In this document: positions 38,201-46,620 of the stretch, in pieces
How the letters are laid out: each line of letters starts with the position of its first letter
Numbering within the stretch: the stretch's first letter is position 1
Assembly: GCA_034670405.1 (NCBI GenBank)
Contig: JAXDDX010000051.1
Span: forward strand, 2,083,501-2,147,500
Length of the DNA stretch: 64,000 nucleotides
Source: Hoplostethus atlanticus
Taxonomy: Eukaryota > Chordata > Actinopteri > Trachichthyiformes > Trachichthyidae
Direction: 5' to 3'
Notes under the pieces: generated by a model
Databases searched by the model: none
Seen by the model: the letters and a program-made list of their open reading frames with translations, nothing else
Told to the model about the DNA's origin: nothing
Position numbers and translations under genes: made by a program

Positions 38201-39757
38201 ATTTCAGCTGTTGGACAACATGTGGGACGAGCTCTTAAGAAAAAATGCTTTCCAGAAACACTTCCACTTTCATCTCTGACCAAGAGACCAATATCTCTGC
38301 TTGGCATAAGGCTGAGTGCGTGAGTTCCTTCAACTGTGTATCTGTATTAACATTTCTTTCTGTTGGGATATTTTGTGTTAGGCTACAATAAATATGTGGC
38401 TTAGTACGTAGAATAAGAGAGAAATAGTGCATAACTTCACTGTAGCATCATATAGTTTCATGTAGCTGCAGCAGTCGTGAGGCTTGGTGTCTGAATTCAT
38501 GCCTGAACCGGAGGAAGGGTTTCAAAGCACAGGAAACTTGAGCAAGCCAGCAGAGGGCTGCCTGCGAGACACCATTTACTTAAAAGGAAGGACCAGATCC
38601 ATTGATGTTTTGTACCCACCCCGCCCCTCCACCCTTCCACCCCCCTTTGACTAACTGCAAGGCAGAGGGCACAAATATACAGGCATGTTCCTCCTAGACC
38701 CTTTGATCAAGTGCCTTTATCTCTCACAGGCATTTGTGAAATAACTGCCAATTCCCATTTATGTGGTTTATGCCTTGTAGTTGGACTAACAAATGACTGG
38801 CGATGAGGAGAGTTACATGCTCAAAAAAAAACACGAAATTCAACACACATTAAAGTGTAATGCAACAAAAGCTGCCCCGCGGTGTGACACGGGGAGTGTT
38901 TAGCCCAGGTAGGCGCAGCTCTTACCTGCATCCATTCTCCAGCACTTCAGCTGCTGTCCGGATGGTAGCAGTAGCCCTCAGGGTTTTCACAGACAGCCCA
39001 ACCACAGACGCTAACGTTTTTGCCTTCAGGTCATTACAACTCCACTCCTCCTCCTCCATGAGAGGTGGAAGGTATCCGCACATCAACTTGAGGCTGCCGA
39101 GACCGCTGTGGTTCACATAAGCCGCGTTCTCGCAACCGGTGCGCACGTATTCGAGGTATATGTCAGAAGGTTAAAAACATCTGGTACGCGTTCTCTTCCA
39201 TGGTGGACTGGATTTCCGTCTGTGCCTGGTCAAACATCGCAGAGTCAATTTGCTGTTTCTTAATACTATCCCTTATAAAGGTTTTGGTGGCCGGGTTTCA
39301 TTTGCTTGGCGACAATGCTGTTGTTCTCAATGTACCGCTTGAAAATAACTTTGGCAACTCGCAGCGTTTTGGTATCCTTTAAGTCCATTTGCCTGAAGCC
39401 GTTGCAGGCGAACCAAAAGTCCAAAGTGTCCACGCATTTCTCCCGCTCCAGAAAGGTCCTGAAGAGGTGAGCGCCGTCTTGGTCGCCCAGGAGAAAATGC
39501 AGAGACTTGGTCCACCGGACTAGGGGCGAGTCCGGGGACGCGCTGCCCTCTGGCTCCCCGAGTCCATCCTCGTTCCTCCTCGGCGTGGAGCCGGGAGGCG
39601 CGGCGGCGGGGATTTCTTTAACCTTGCTCTGGCCTCTCATTTTGGCAGATTTGCTGGGGTTGTAGCATGACGCCTCTCCCTCCTCCCCCGGTACCGGAGG
39701 ACGAGGAGCATCTTCTCGGAAGCTACTGCTGATGTGCTCCGTAAGCGCCCTACTCAT
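25673..39757 (-). CDS. axin2: Axin2 scaffold protein, whole coding span (10 coding exons)
   Basis: Axin2 is a cytoplasmic scaffold of the beta-catenin destruction complex; it brings APC, GSK3, CK1 and beta-catenin together and is itself induced by Wnt signalling. The coding join, in transcript order, is 39757-38926, 36331-36191, 33377-33275, 31408-31268, 30711-30290, 30160-30011, 29885-29646, 29430-29326, 28698-28573, 25799-25673. Every intron is GT-AG and every junction keeps phase. With two apparent one-base insertions in the first exon set aside, the total is 2385 nt, or 794 residues plus stop, slightly shorter than the mammalian protein. Domain order: tankyrase-binding segments (about 12-28 and 59-71), RGS (about 81-205), GSK3-binding helix (about 370-385), beta-catenin-binding segment (about 430-455), His-rich stretch, DIX (about 712-794). 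The N-terminus [19 protein letters not shown] marks it as Axin2 rather than Axin1. Introns range from 125 bp to about 2.8 kb. Confidence 0.96.
25800..28572 (-). other. axin2: axin2 last intron, with possible conserved noncoding block
   Basis: A 2.8-kb intron just before the final exon. Parts (26265-26440 and 26860-26990) are unique, GC-balanced and contain TAATTAG, TAATTGGG, TAATGATAAG and CTTTGTAATGG type motifs, resembling enhancer sequence; this is inference. The rest includes CA repeats (26470-26575), a GA run at 27508-27529 and no coding signal. Confidence 0.5.
28573..28698 (-). CDS. axin2: axin2 coding exon 9: first half of the DIX domain
   Basis: This 126-nt exon encodes [20 protein letters not shown] then [21 protein letters not shown], the start of the DIX domain. 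DIX domains self-associate head to tail and pair with the Dishevelled DIX domain. The acceptor is ATTGCCAG and the donor TACAG|GTGAAT. Confidence 0.96.
29163..29216. repeat. Compound (GT)n(GA)n microsatellite in axin2 intron
   Basis: About nine GT units pass directly into about fourteen GA units, then GT again, within the 626-bp intron between coding exons 8 and 9. Confidence 0.95.
29326..29430 (-). CDS. axin2: axin2 coding exon 8: variable linker before DIX
   Basis: This 105-nt exon lies between TTTTGACAG and GTACGT, in and out in phase 2. It encodes [20 protein letters not shown] then [15 protein letters not shown]. It is weakly conserved; QRDRSH matches QRDRNH of human AXIN2. The exon length is divisible by three, so skipping it would keep the frame. 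Its identity rests on phase, position and that short match. Confidence 0.85.
29646..29885 (-). CDS. axin2: axin2 coding exon 7
   Basis: This 240-nt exon encodes a Gly/His/Pro-rich linker ([20 protein letters not shown]) and then the conserved [34 protein letters not shown] block of Axin2. The acceptor is CCCCAACAG and the donor AG|GTACGG; entry and exit are in phase 2. Confidence 0.94.
30011..30160 (-). CDS. axin2: axin2 coding exon 6
   Basis: This 150-nt exon runs from acceptor TTTATTTAG to donor GTGGGT, in and out in phase 2. It encodes [40 protein letters not shown] and ERQGKHKPH. The segment DRSQ.VWQW.LESERQ is strongly conserved in Axin2. The preceding intron is only 129 bp and the following one 125 bp, typical of compact fish genes. 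Confidence 0.93.
30290..30711 (-). CDS. axin2: axin2 coding exon 5: beta-catenin-binding segment, SP cluster, His-rich stretch
   Basis: This is the largest internal exon (422 nt). After an acidic start ([10 protein letters not shown]) comes the beta-catenin-binding helix [20 protein letters not shown], then [20 protein letters not shown], a cluster of Ser-Pro sites of the kind phosphorylated in Axin proteins. A His-rich stretch follows ([20 protein letters not shown]), then [19 protein letters not shown]. The donor is CTGC|GTGAGT with exit phase 2. Compared with the human protein the middle is diverged, but motif order is the same. Confidence 0.95.
31268..31408 (-). CDS. axin2: axin2 coding exon 4: GSK3-binding helix
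   Basis: This 141-nt, 47-codon exon in phase 0 lies between CCCTACAG and GTATGG. It encodes [20 protein letters not shown] then [20 protein letters not shown] and RLQQIQE. The amphipathic helix [18 protein letters not shown] corresponds to the GSK3-interacting helix of Axin proteins (known from Axin1, VEPQKFAEELIHRLE); the hydrophobic face is kept. Confidence 0.95.
31409..33274 (-). other. axin2: axin2 intron (coding exons 3-4)
   Basis: A 1.9-kb intron containing an unusually purine-rich stretch on the plus strand at about 31868-32070 and 32425-32500 (GA-rich), plus short CA repeats near 32530. No other feature is seen. Confidence 0.8.
33275..33377 (-). CDS. axin2: axin2 coding exon 3: basic linker
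   Basis: This 103-nt exon sits between a TTTTTACAG acceptor and a GTAAGT donor and ends in phase 0. It encodes [20 protein letters not shown] then [14 protein letters not shown]. The residues match the Axin family segment [31 protein letters not shown]. Both splice sites and phase agree with neighbouring exons. Confidence 0.95.
33378..36190 (-). other. axin2: axin2 intron (coding exons 2-3)
   Basis: A 2.8-kb intron. It is mostly unique sequence. The open frames of up to 167 codons at 34741-35429 have no recognisable homology, and overlap each other in different frames. I see no transposon. Confidence 0.8.
36191..36331 (-). CDS. axin2: axin2 coding exon 2: linker after RGS
   Basis: This 141-nt exon runs from acceptor CTACAG to donor GTAAGT, entering and leaving in phase 2. 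It encodes [19 protein letters not shown] followed by [19 protein letters not shown] and SMSMTDSSV. The Ser/Thr/Asp-rich motif [25 protein letters not shown] is a vertebrate Axin hallmark just after the RGS domain. Confidence 0.95.
36332..38925 (-). other. axin2: axin2 intron (coding exons 1-2)
   Basis: A 2.6-kb intron with donor GTAAGAG and acceptor CTTCTACAG. It contains long polypurine/polypyrimidine runs, a G13 run near 36670, GA and CA microsatellites (37045-37068, 37420-37452) and no recognisable coding or transposon sequence. Confidence 0.8.
38926..39757 (-). CDS. axin2: axin2 coding exon 1: tankyrase-binding N-terminus and RGS domain, with two frame breaks
   Basis: The start ATG at 39757-39755 opens [20 protein letters not shown]. 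It is chosen because this is where Axin2 homology begins; an in-frame ATG at 39826 upstream adds only non-homologous residues. Two tankyrase-binding segments follow ([10 protein letters not shown] at 19-28; [12 protein letters not shown] at 60-71). The RGS domain, which binds APC, starts near [19 protein letters not shown] and includes [20 protein letters not shown]. The open frame breaks after residue 155 (KP) by one extra G at 39291/39292. Coding then continues in the next frame ([17 protein letters not shown]) until one extra T at 39167/39168, after which [10 protein letters not shown] and onward read in the third frame. The exon ends in TGCAG before GTAAGAG. Literal translation stops at residue 163. 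Confidence 0.93.
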
Positions 39758-39829
39758 GGCTCCAGCTCCGGTTGCCGTGTGAGACTGCCGTCGTGCCTCC
39801 TCTGAGCTCCAACTAATCCTCCTCACTCT

Positions 39830-41366
39830 CTAAAAGCAGCGGGGGAGCTTCTCAGCTCCTCTTCACTCTGAAACACAAAGTATTGATCTAATCAAAGCCA
39901 GATCCTGCTGAACTTCAAAGACAGACATCAAGTAAACAGTCCCTTTCAAAAAACCCTCGCCGGTTTCGCAGAGAAAGAAAATATGAAAGGATTTTTTTCC
40001 ATTTCATTTATCTATTTATAATCTAAATGAGAGATCAACTGCAGCTTACATTCTCAATATGCATTGATCTGTCACATCAAAAACGATTTTACAAGAATAA
40101 TCATCCCACAGACCCTTACTGTTCACCAAGACCGTATTCTCATAACTATGGCTTACACGTGTTTTCCTAAGGAGTCCGTGTCACAGACTTCAACTCCAAT
40201 TAATTCCCAATGTGTTTCGGACGACCATACCCTAGCCCTGTCTGCATTACACACAGAGAGTCGTTTCCCACGTAGCCTACACTTGTCCTCATCAGCCCAG
40301 TGATGTAAAATGTAAAACGACGAGTGGAAACGCATCGGATCCGCAACACGATGACCTTAACGTTATAATGTACCGGGGGTAAAAAGCCCCGCGGGAAAAA
40401 GCCAGCCGCTCATGAGTAAATGTTCGCGATCAACTGCCTCAATATCAGCCCAAGAAGGATATTACAGCACATTATTGAAGCCACAGCAGTATCAGCACGA
40501 CAAAAAGACACGTTATAACAACAGCGAATAAACATCATCACAGAAGTGATTTTAACCTGTGCCATAAATAGCTTATACCACTCCGTGCCAAATCTTAAGC
40601 GACTGATTTTTTTTTTACCATGAATTATAAGTAGTGAAAAATGCCCAAAAAGTATATCTTTGGCTACACAATATCACTATAGTCTCAACAGGCGTGCAAC
40701 AATGTAACCACACAGCTACAGATACTGTAACCGATGCTAAAATCCTATGGATGCCTTGCGTAAAAAACATAAACTGAATCACATACCATTTCAGAGCAAA
40801 TTCAACCAGAATAAAACCCGTAAAAAAGTTGCACTTTTAGGCTACTCCATTTTCCGTCCGAAAGTCCGAAACTCTCCAAATGGTAATCCAACACAAAAAG
40901 CGACGACGGACTATTTATTTAAAGCCTATATGCCGTGCCACATGTGTCCCGTCTCGTTGCAAAAACAACCGATGTAGTTTAATGTACCCTGTCCCATTCA
41001 ACAACTGACCTCAGAGTAGGCAGGCACAGTCCCTATGTAGATCACTGGGGGTGTCAAAATCTGGAGGAGGTGAAGGAGGAGGAGGAGGAGGAGGAGGTGG
41101 AGGGGTGGGGGCTCTTACTGAAGAATACATCCCACTTTTTTCCCAGCTAAGAGACACAACACCCAACAAATATTCCTTTTTTTATCTAGGCTACACATTC
41201 ATACATTCAAATATACACACAATTGATAAGCTCCTTATCTATCTTACCGCATTTCTCGCCCACAAACAAGAAACATAGCCCACATTTCTCAACTTCAAAG
41301 CTCAGCAGCAGCACATCAAAGCGACCAAGAGAGGGGGCCTGTGGAACAGCTTTCTTACAACTTACC
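39830..41366 (-). other. axin2: Possible intron 1 of axin2 (between a noncoding first exon and coding exon 1)
   Basis: A good acceptor (CCCCGCTGCTTTTAG) ends at 39830, 73 bp before the start ATG. A strong candidate donor, GGATG|GTAAGT, lies at 41366/41365. Vertebrate AXIN2 genes have a noncoding first exon, so this pair is a plausible reading. The stretch has no coding signal. It holds two WWCAAAG motifs near the acceptor, two near the donor, and a GGA-triplet repeat at 41062-41103. The exact first exon cannot be fixed from sequence alone. Confidence 0.3.
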
Positions 41367-41825
41367 ATCCATGTACACGAGTATCCTCCCTTATTATAAC
41401 CCTGAAAGTAAAGTACTCCAACAGGCTATGCCAACAATCGTTGTTCTCCGTCCTAATGCTTATCACATAGGACAATTTTAATACAACCATGAAAAAAAGC
41501 AGAGCCGTTTCCCCAGGTAGTGTTTCAAAAAGTCATGGCAAGGCTGTAGATCTCCTCCGGGCTGTTTCTAAACCAACTGGGCTGAAGGTTTAACTGTGGA
41601 CTTCAAAGTGAAGAACCGCTGGCCTGGTCCCGGAAGATAGATAACAAAAACAACGACTCATCTTTGCAATAACAAAAAAAGATAGAAGCAACATAAAAAC
41701 GTTATCACATTCCCCGGCTCTCGACTCGTCAGCCACGCAATCTATAGGTCTAAATGTTTATAAATGTTTAATAAACTTTTGTAACATGAAAAAGTTTTTA
41801 CTCGGGTGTGAGGACCTTATCAAAG
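39891..41825 (-). promoter_or_regulatory. axin2: Cluster of TCF/LEF motifs in axin2 5' region
   Basis: Six WWCAAAG motifs (CTTTGWW on the gene strand) occur at 39891-39897, 39914-39920, 41294-41300, 41315-41321, 41602-41608 and 41819-41825. All point the same way, and I saw none in the opposite orientation in this interval. Mammalian Axin2 is a direct Wnt/beta-catenin target with several TCF sites spread over its promoter and first intron. Chance would give roughly one such 7-mer per 2 kb counting both strands, so six in under 2 kb is an excess. Two more (42607-42613 and, reversed, 42636-42642) lie further upstream. Confidence 0.55.
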
Positions 41826-44370
41826 ACATACAATCTAGAGCCAATTCCCCGAGGCTTTGGAGCGTCAGAAGTAAGTGATCTACCGCCCCAATAGCATTAT
41901 TCTTACGAGCCTTCTGTTACTACATAAAGTTTTAACAGGGACACAAAGGAGCTACTTTAGTTGCCTGTGCAAGCTTCGTCAAATGACAGCAGCAAGAAAT
42001 AACACACATTTACTAAATTCAACTGCATCTGTGGTACTCAATAGTGACTTTATCGCACTTAATGGGATCTCCCATGGTATCACTACGGTATTCCTATATT
42101 ATTCCTACATGGCCTACAGTGTGTCTGTAGTTTATGGTGGTCTAATCGCGTATTTTTGTCTTGTGTATGATCATTATGACATTCCTGTAATATCGCCACT
42201 TCTAGTTTTGCAGTAATATGCATATACTATACTTCTACCATTTATTATAGTATTACTAGTTCTGTTGGTAAGGACTGTGAAAGTCAAGAATTTAATATAA
42301 TTTAAAATAATTGCCACAATGATTAAAAAGGTATTCTAGGTGTAGCCCTGATTGAATAATCCTATAGAGAGTAAATGTCAAATAATTTATATATTAGCCA
42401 CACAGTTTTAGCCACAAAGACCTCAACGTAACACACATGCCAGCTCCACGTACAAGCAAAATGGCATAGCATGACATTTTGATTGAAATTGGACAGAGAG
42501 CAAAGGCAAGAACTGTTCTCTAGTCTTTTAATTCACATGACTTCCCTAATGTCATTGTGACAGAATCTTTAAGAGTGGGTTAGACAGTGATCCAATCCCA
42601 TGGTACTTCAAAGGCTATATTGTCCCTTTGATGTTGCAAATCAACTTTAAAAGAGAAATATAATTATATAAGTCAGATGATTCAAATTCACAAAACTCTC
42701 ATGATGACAAGACAAGGGGACTAATGAAATCCAACTATTCTGAGGTCTCCAAGTGGTGTTAGTTAGATTATGTTGAGCTATATGTAAAGAAAGAAGCGTG
42801 CTGTACAGATGTTCCCATGTGGATTTGTAGTCGTGTCAGCATCCAATACAGTGTTGTCCAAATATGTACTTAATGTCCAATTTTCAAGCACGTGAAGTGG
42901 GAGTAGATGTAATCTCATCCAGTATGGTTTAGCACTGGATGTGGTCACTATTGAATGCTGAGTAAGATCATCGTTGATAAGGAGTTTAGTGACAACAGAG
43001 CCTTATCACTATCATTTTCAATTTAGGTGCTCAATACATCCCCACTGCAACATAGCGCCTCATTGGAACAGCTATTAGTTGCCACAAGTTTCCACATAGT
43101 ACCTGAAGACATGGGACTTATTTTCACGTACTCCAATTTTGTACCACAATATGCTCTATGGAAAGCCAGTTCAGAGACAAAATGCATTCATCAAAAAAAA
43201 ATCGCGTTTTCCCGGTACAGCATAGGAGTCCGGTTGATTACATTGACTTCCTGCCAACCACTTCCTGGATAAGTGCTATGAGCTCGTCTGACAATTGTGT
43301 CCAGCTTATTTCAAACCTAATCTTTTAAGAATTTTTCTCTGCAAGGTGTTATCACAAAGCCGTAGGATAACAGACACATAGAATGATCTCTCTCTCTCTT
43401 GCTTTCTTTCTGTCTCTCTCACTCTGTGTGTGTGTGTGTGTGTGTGCGTGTGTGCGTGTGACAGTGTGTGAATATGTAGAGGTCATTCATAGCCACTGTT
43501 TATATGGGAGAGCTCTGTAAAATAAACATTGCTGCCACAAATCCAAACAACCGAGGACTCAAAATGCACAATAGCTCCCAACACTTCAGAATGGGAAGTT
43601 CCTGCTGTCTATGAGATGGAACACAAAATCACCAAATGGGTCAGTGTCACTGGCACTGTGCAGTTAAGGGGCACTTAACTGATCAGCGAGCCTTAACTTA
43701 AGACACGGAATATGTAGCCGTATTGTTATCTGTGCACTAACTTCTTTAAAGTCAGTCTTGAAAGGAGAATTGAGATATAGAGGCGTTTTTAAATGTCATT
43801 TTTGAAGTGGAGGACAATCTTAAAACTGGGATATTTCACATTCAGGATAAGATGTTAACTTCAATAAAATAAAATTAGGCTGCACATATCACTGCAAAAA
43901 AAAAAGCTAAATGAAAAAAAAAATGTCCAGAGATTGCAGTTTCATTTTTTCATTGATATGGAGGTTTTGCTATAGGACTAATGTTCATTCTAAGCCTGTT
44001 TTTGATGACATGTGAAGTTCAGCCTCTTTAAGAATTCATGATTTGTTTGTTTTTAATCAATTTCTTCAACCAAAACTTCTTAATCGAGAGCTTTGGAGAC
44101 ATAATGATGAACAAGTCACAGCCAAAATACAGCATGCTATATATTTTAAATTCATTCAGGAAATCTCTTGGGATGCTAAACCCATGTGACCACACCTGTT
44201 GACCCTTGAATTCCCACTCTTGTGTTTAGCAGTGACAAAGGAAAGAGGGTGCTGTAAAGTAGCTATGAGAAGCCCTTTTTGATGTTGACCCTACCCTGAC
44301 CCCCTTGTGGGGGCCCTAACCATTTCACAGGAAGATCCAAATGCTTTAAAAGCACAATACAGGATGAGAG
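41826..44370. other. axin2 upstream flank, no gene seen
   Basis: AT-rich unique sequence with a GT microsatellite at 43425-43460 and two more TCF-like motifs at 42607-42642. No coding sequence recognised. Confidence 0.5.
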
Positions 44371-45070
44371 CGCCACCACCGTCTTGCTATTAAGCCCCAA
44401 TAAAATGGGGTGACCTGGAGGCTAATTGAGGGCTCGTGCTTGGGAAGAAATTAAATGCATCTGCTGTATCAGGACAGACCGGAGATGGAGCTGCTCTTTA
44501 ATTAGACCCTGCATTAAAACAACACAGAGAAAGTATACATTTCACTGCTCTCGGTGTGTCAGAGGAAGATAACATAAAGTAAGATTCTCTATGTCTTTGA
44601 TGATGCGGCAGAAGTTGCATCAATCAAGTAGTAGGCCGATGTCCTTTCTTTTTGGGGGATTTGCATCATATTGCAGCCCACAGTATGTTTTCACACTGTC
44701 AACACTAAATTCTATATGGCCCATTTTATTATCCTTGCCTCTTCTCAAATCCTACACTTGTGCTAAAATAGCACAGAAAAACAGAGGAGAGGGTGGATAA
44801 TTGCAAATAACCCAATATTTGGGAGTTCAAAGGCTGTGGTGGGTTTGAGTGATAATTTTGGCTGAAGCATCACCATAAACACTAATAAAATTAAGTGCGT
44901 CGGAGGGGAGAGGGGGCGTGGCCAGGCGTCCCTTTGAACAGACCCTGTGATCAGTTCCCCCTCTCAATTAGCGTATTGTCCACTTCTCCTTTCAGCTGGG
45001 AGGGAGGGGGCAGTCTCCCCCCTAGCTTCCCTTTGAAGTGATTATCCCTTTATCTCAAGCCCGAGCGAGG
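44371..45070. promoter_or_regulatory. Possible conserved noncoding block upstream of axin2
   Basis: Repeat-poor sequence with GGAGGCTAATTGAGGGCTCG, CTTTAATTAGACCCTGCATT and CTCAATTAGCGTATTG words and TTTGAAGTGATTATCCC; no open frame of note. It looks like an enhancer block by composition only. Confidence 0.35.
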
Positions 45071-46420
45071 AATATCTTGGGGGACAATGGCAAATTAAAG
45101 CCCATATGGAGAGAAGCGTGAATGTCTGTTTGTAGGCTCAGAAAGAAATAGAAAAACAGGAATGATAGAGAAAGAAATAGAGTAGAGAGAGAGAGAGAGG
45201 GAAAGAGGGGGCAAATAGCATCATTCTGTTTGCATGAGCTGAGGGGTGTGGGGTAGATGTCAACACCCATCCAAAAAAAGTAATTTAAGGCTTGTGCCTG
45301 AGTTGACACTTGTAGCAGAGTGACTTTAACTTCTGAAGAAGAGCTAAAGGAAAGGGGGAGAGGGAGGGGGTGGGGGGGGGGTCTGTCACGATGGATGGAG
45401 AGAGACGGAGAAGGAGGAATGGAGAGATAGAAGGATGAGCATGAAGAAGAGAGAGGAGTGCAGTTGTCAGCAGAATCAGATGGCAGTCAGGCAGACAAGC
45501 TTGAAGAAGATACAATTAAACTGTGGAGTTAAGACGGGCTTTGAAGTCGGACATGGTGCATAACACCCTTAAAGTTTGAGAAGCCAGCCATTCATCCGCT
45601 TGTTATGGCTTGTTAAGACCATGCCATTTAAAAGGCCCAATATGAGAAAATAAACTTTAATTTCAACTTCAGAAAAAAGTCTAAATAAGTCAAGAGTGGG
45701 TGACAGGCGGGTAAAAGTGGCAGCAAGGCTGAAAAAAAACCTGATGGTCATCTTTTAAAACTTGTCCTGAGTGCGGATTTGCTAAAGGAGGGGTGGGGGG
45801 GTGCAGGCGAGCACTGAAGATGAATAATTACTTTTTCTTCCCACTCTCTCCCTCTTTTTTTGTTATAATCCTGTTTTGCGGTGGCTTAAAAGTTTAATAA
45901 TGTATAGGAAACAATGCCTGTGATGCTTGGCCTAATCCGTTTTGGCCAGGGAAACCTACTGTGGTAACCAAAACCCTATCTGATGTGAGCAAACGTTTGC
46001 CAAGCCAGCCAGCACAGCCAGACAGGCAGACGGACAGAGTGCGTCCTGGACCGGGTCACAGGCATCTCTCTCTCTCTCTCTCTCTCTCGCTCTCTTTATA
46101 CATATATATCTATCAATATACAGCAGAAATATGGATCAACAACTTGTTCGATATGATATGAATTGACGAGGACAGACAGACACTACCTATGGTTGTCTAA
46201 TACTCTTTGCTTTGTGAGAAGCTACTAAATGTAGTGTAATTGACAGGAACAACAAACCTTTCACATGTTTTCCTTTATGATTGGTAATCTACACTGACAC
46301 TGCCCGTAGGCCTGTAGCCCTAAAGCGTTTCCCTAGGCTTTCAACAGGAAGGAAATTATGGCTGTGACCTACTGCATAACAGTGCTTGAATGCACCTAGT
46401 GCTTTTTGTATACACAAAGT
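45071..46420. other. Gene-free stretch
   Basis: GA-rich runs (45140-45210, 45335-45460) and a CT microsatellite at 46064-46096. No gene. Confidence 0.5.
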
Positions 46421-46443
46421 GATATATATATATATATATATAT
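46421..46443. repeat. (AT)n microsatellite
   Basis: Eleven AT units. Confidence 0.95.
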
Positions 46444-46469
46444 GAGTACATGAGTGATATGTATAGTCT

Positions 46470-46620
46470 TCTGACTATTGTATGTCTTCTTGCACTGCGT
46501 ATATTGTTAGTCCCTGTACCATGTGGAGCAATAGGTATTGTGTTTCTGCAGCAATGTTACCAAAGCAAATTCCTGTATATGTATTGTGCTTGGCAAATAA
46601 AGTGATTCTTATTCTGGTTC
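46470..46620 (+). mobile_element. L2-like LINE 3' end
   Basis: GTCTTCTTGCACTG at the start and CAAAGCAAATTCCTGTATAT, then CTTGGCAAATAAAGTGATTC plus TTATTCTG at the end, match the typical 3' end of fish L2 retroposons (AAATTCCTTGTAT...TTGGCAATAAAGCTGATTCTGATTCTG). It is 5'-truncated, with no coding part left. Confidence 0.6.

Noticed and set aside
39758-39826. An upstream in-frame ATG at 39826 as the axin2 start
   Set aside because: The 23 extra residues do not resemble Axin2, and a splice acceptor at about 39830 places them in 5'UTR. The ATG at 39757 fits the family.
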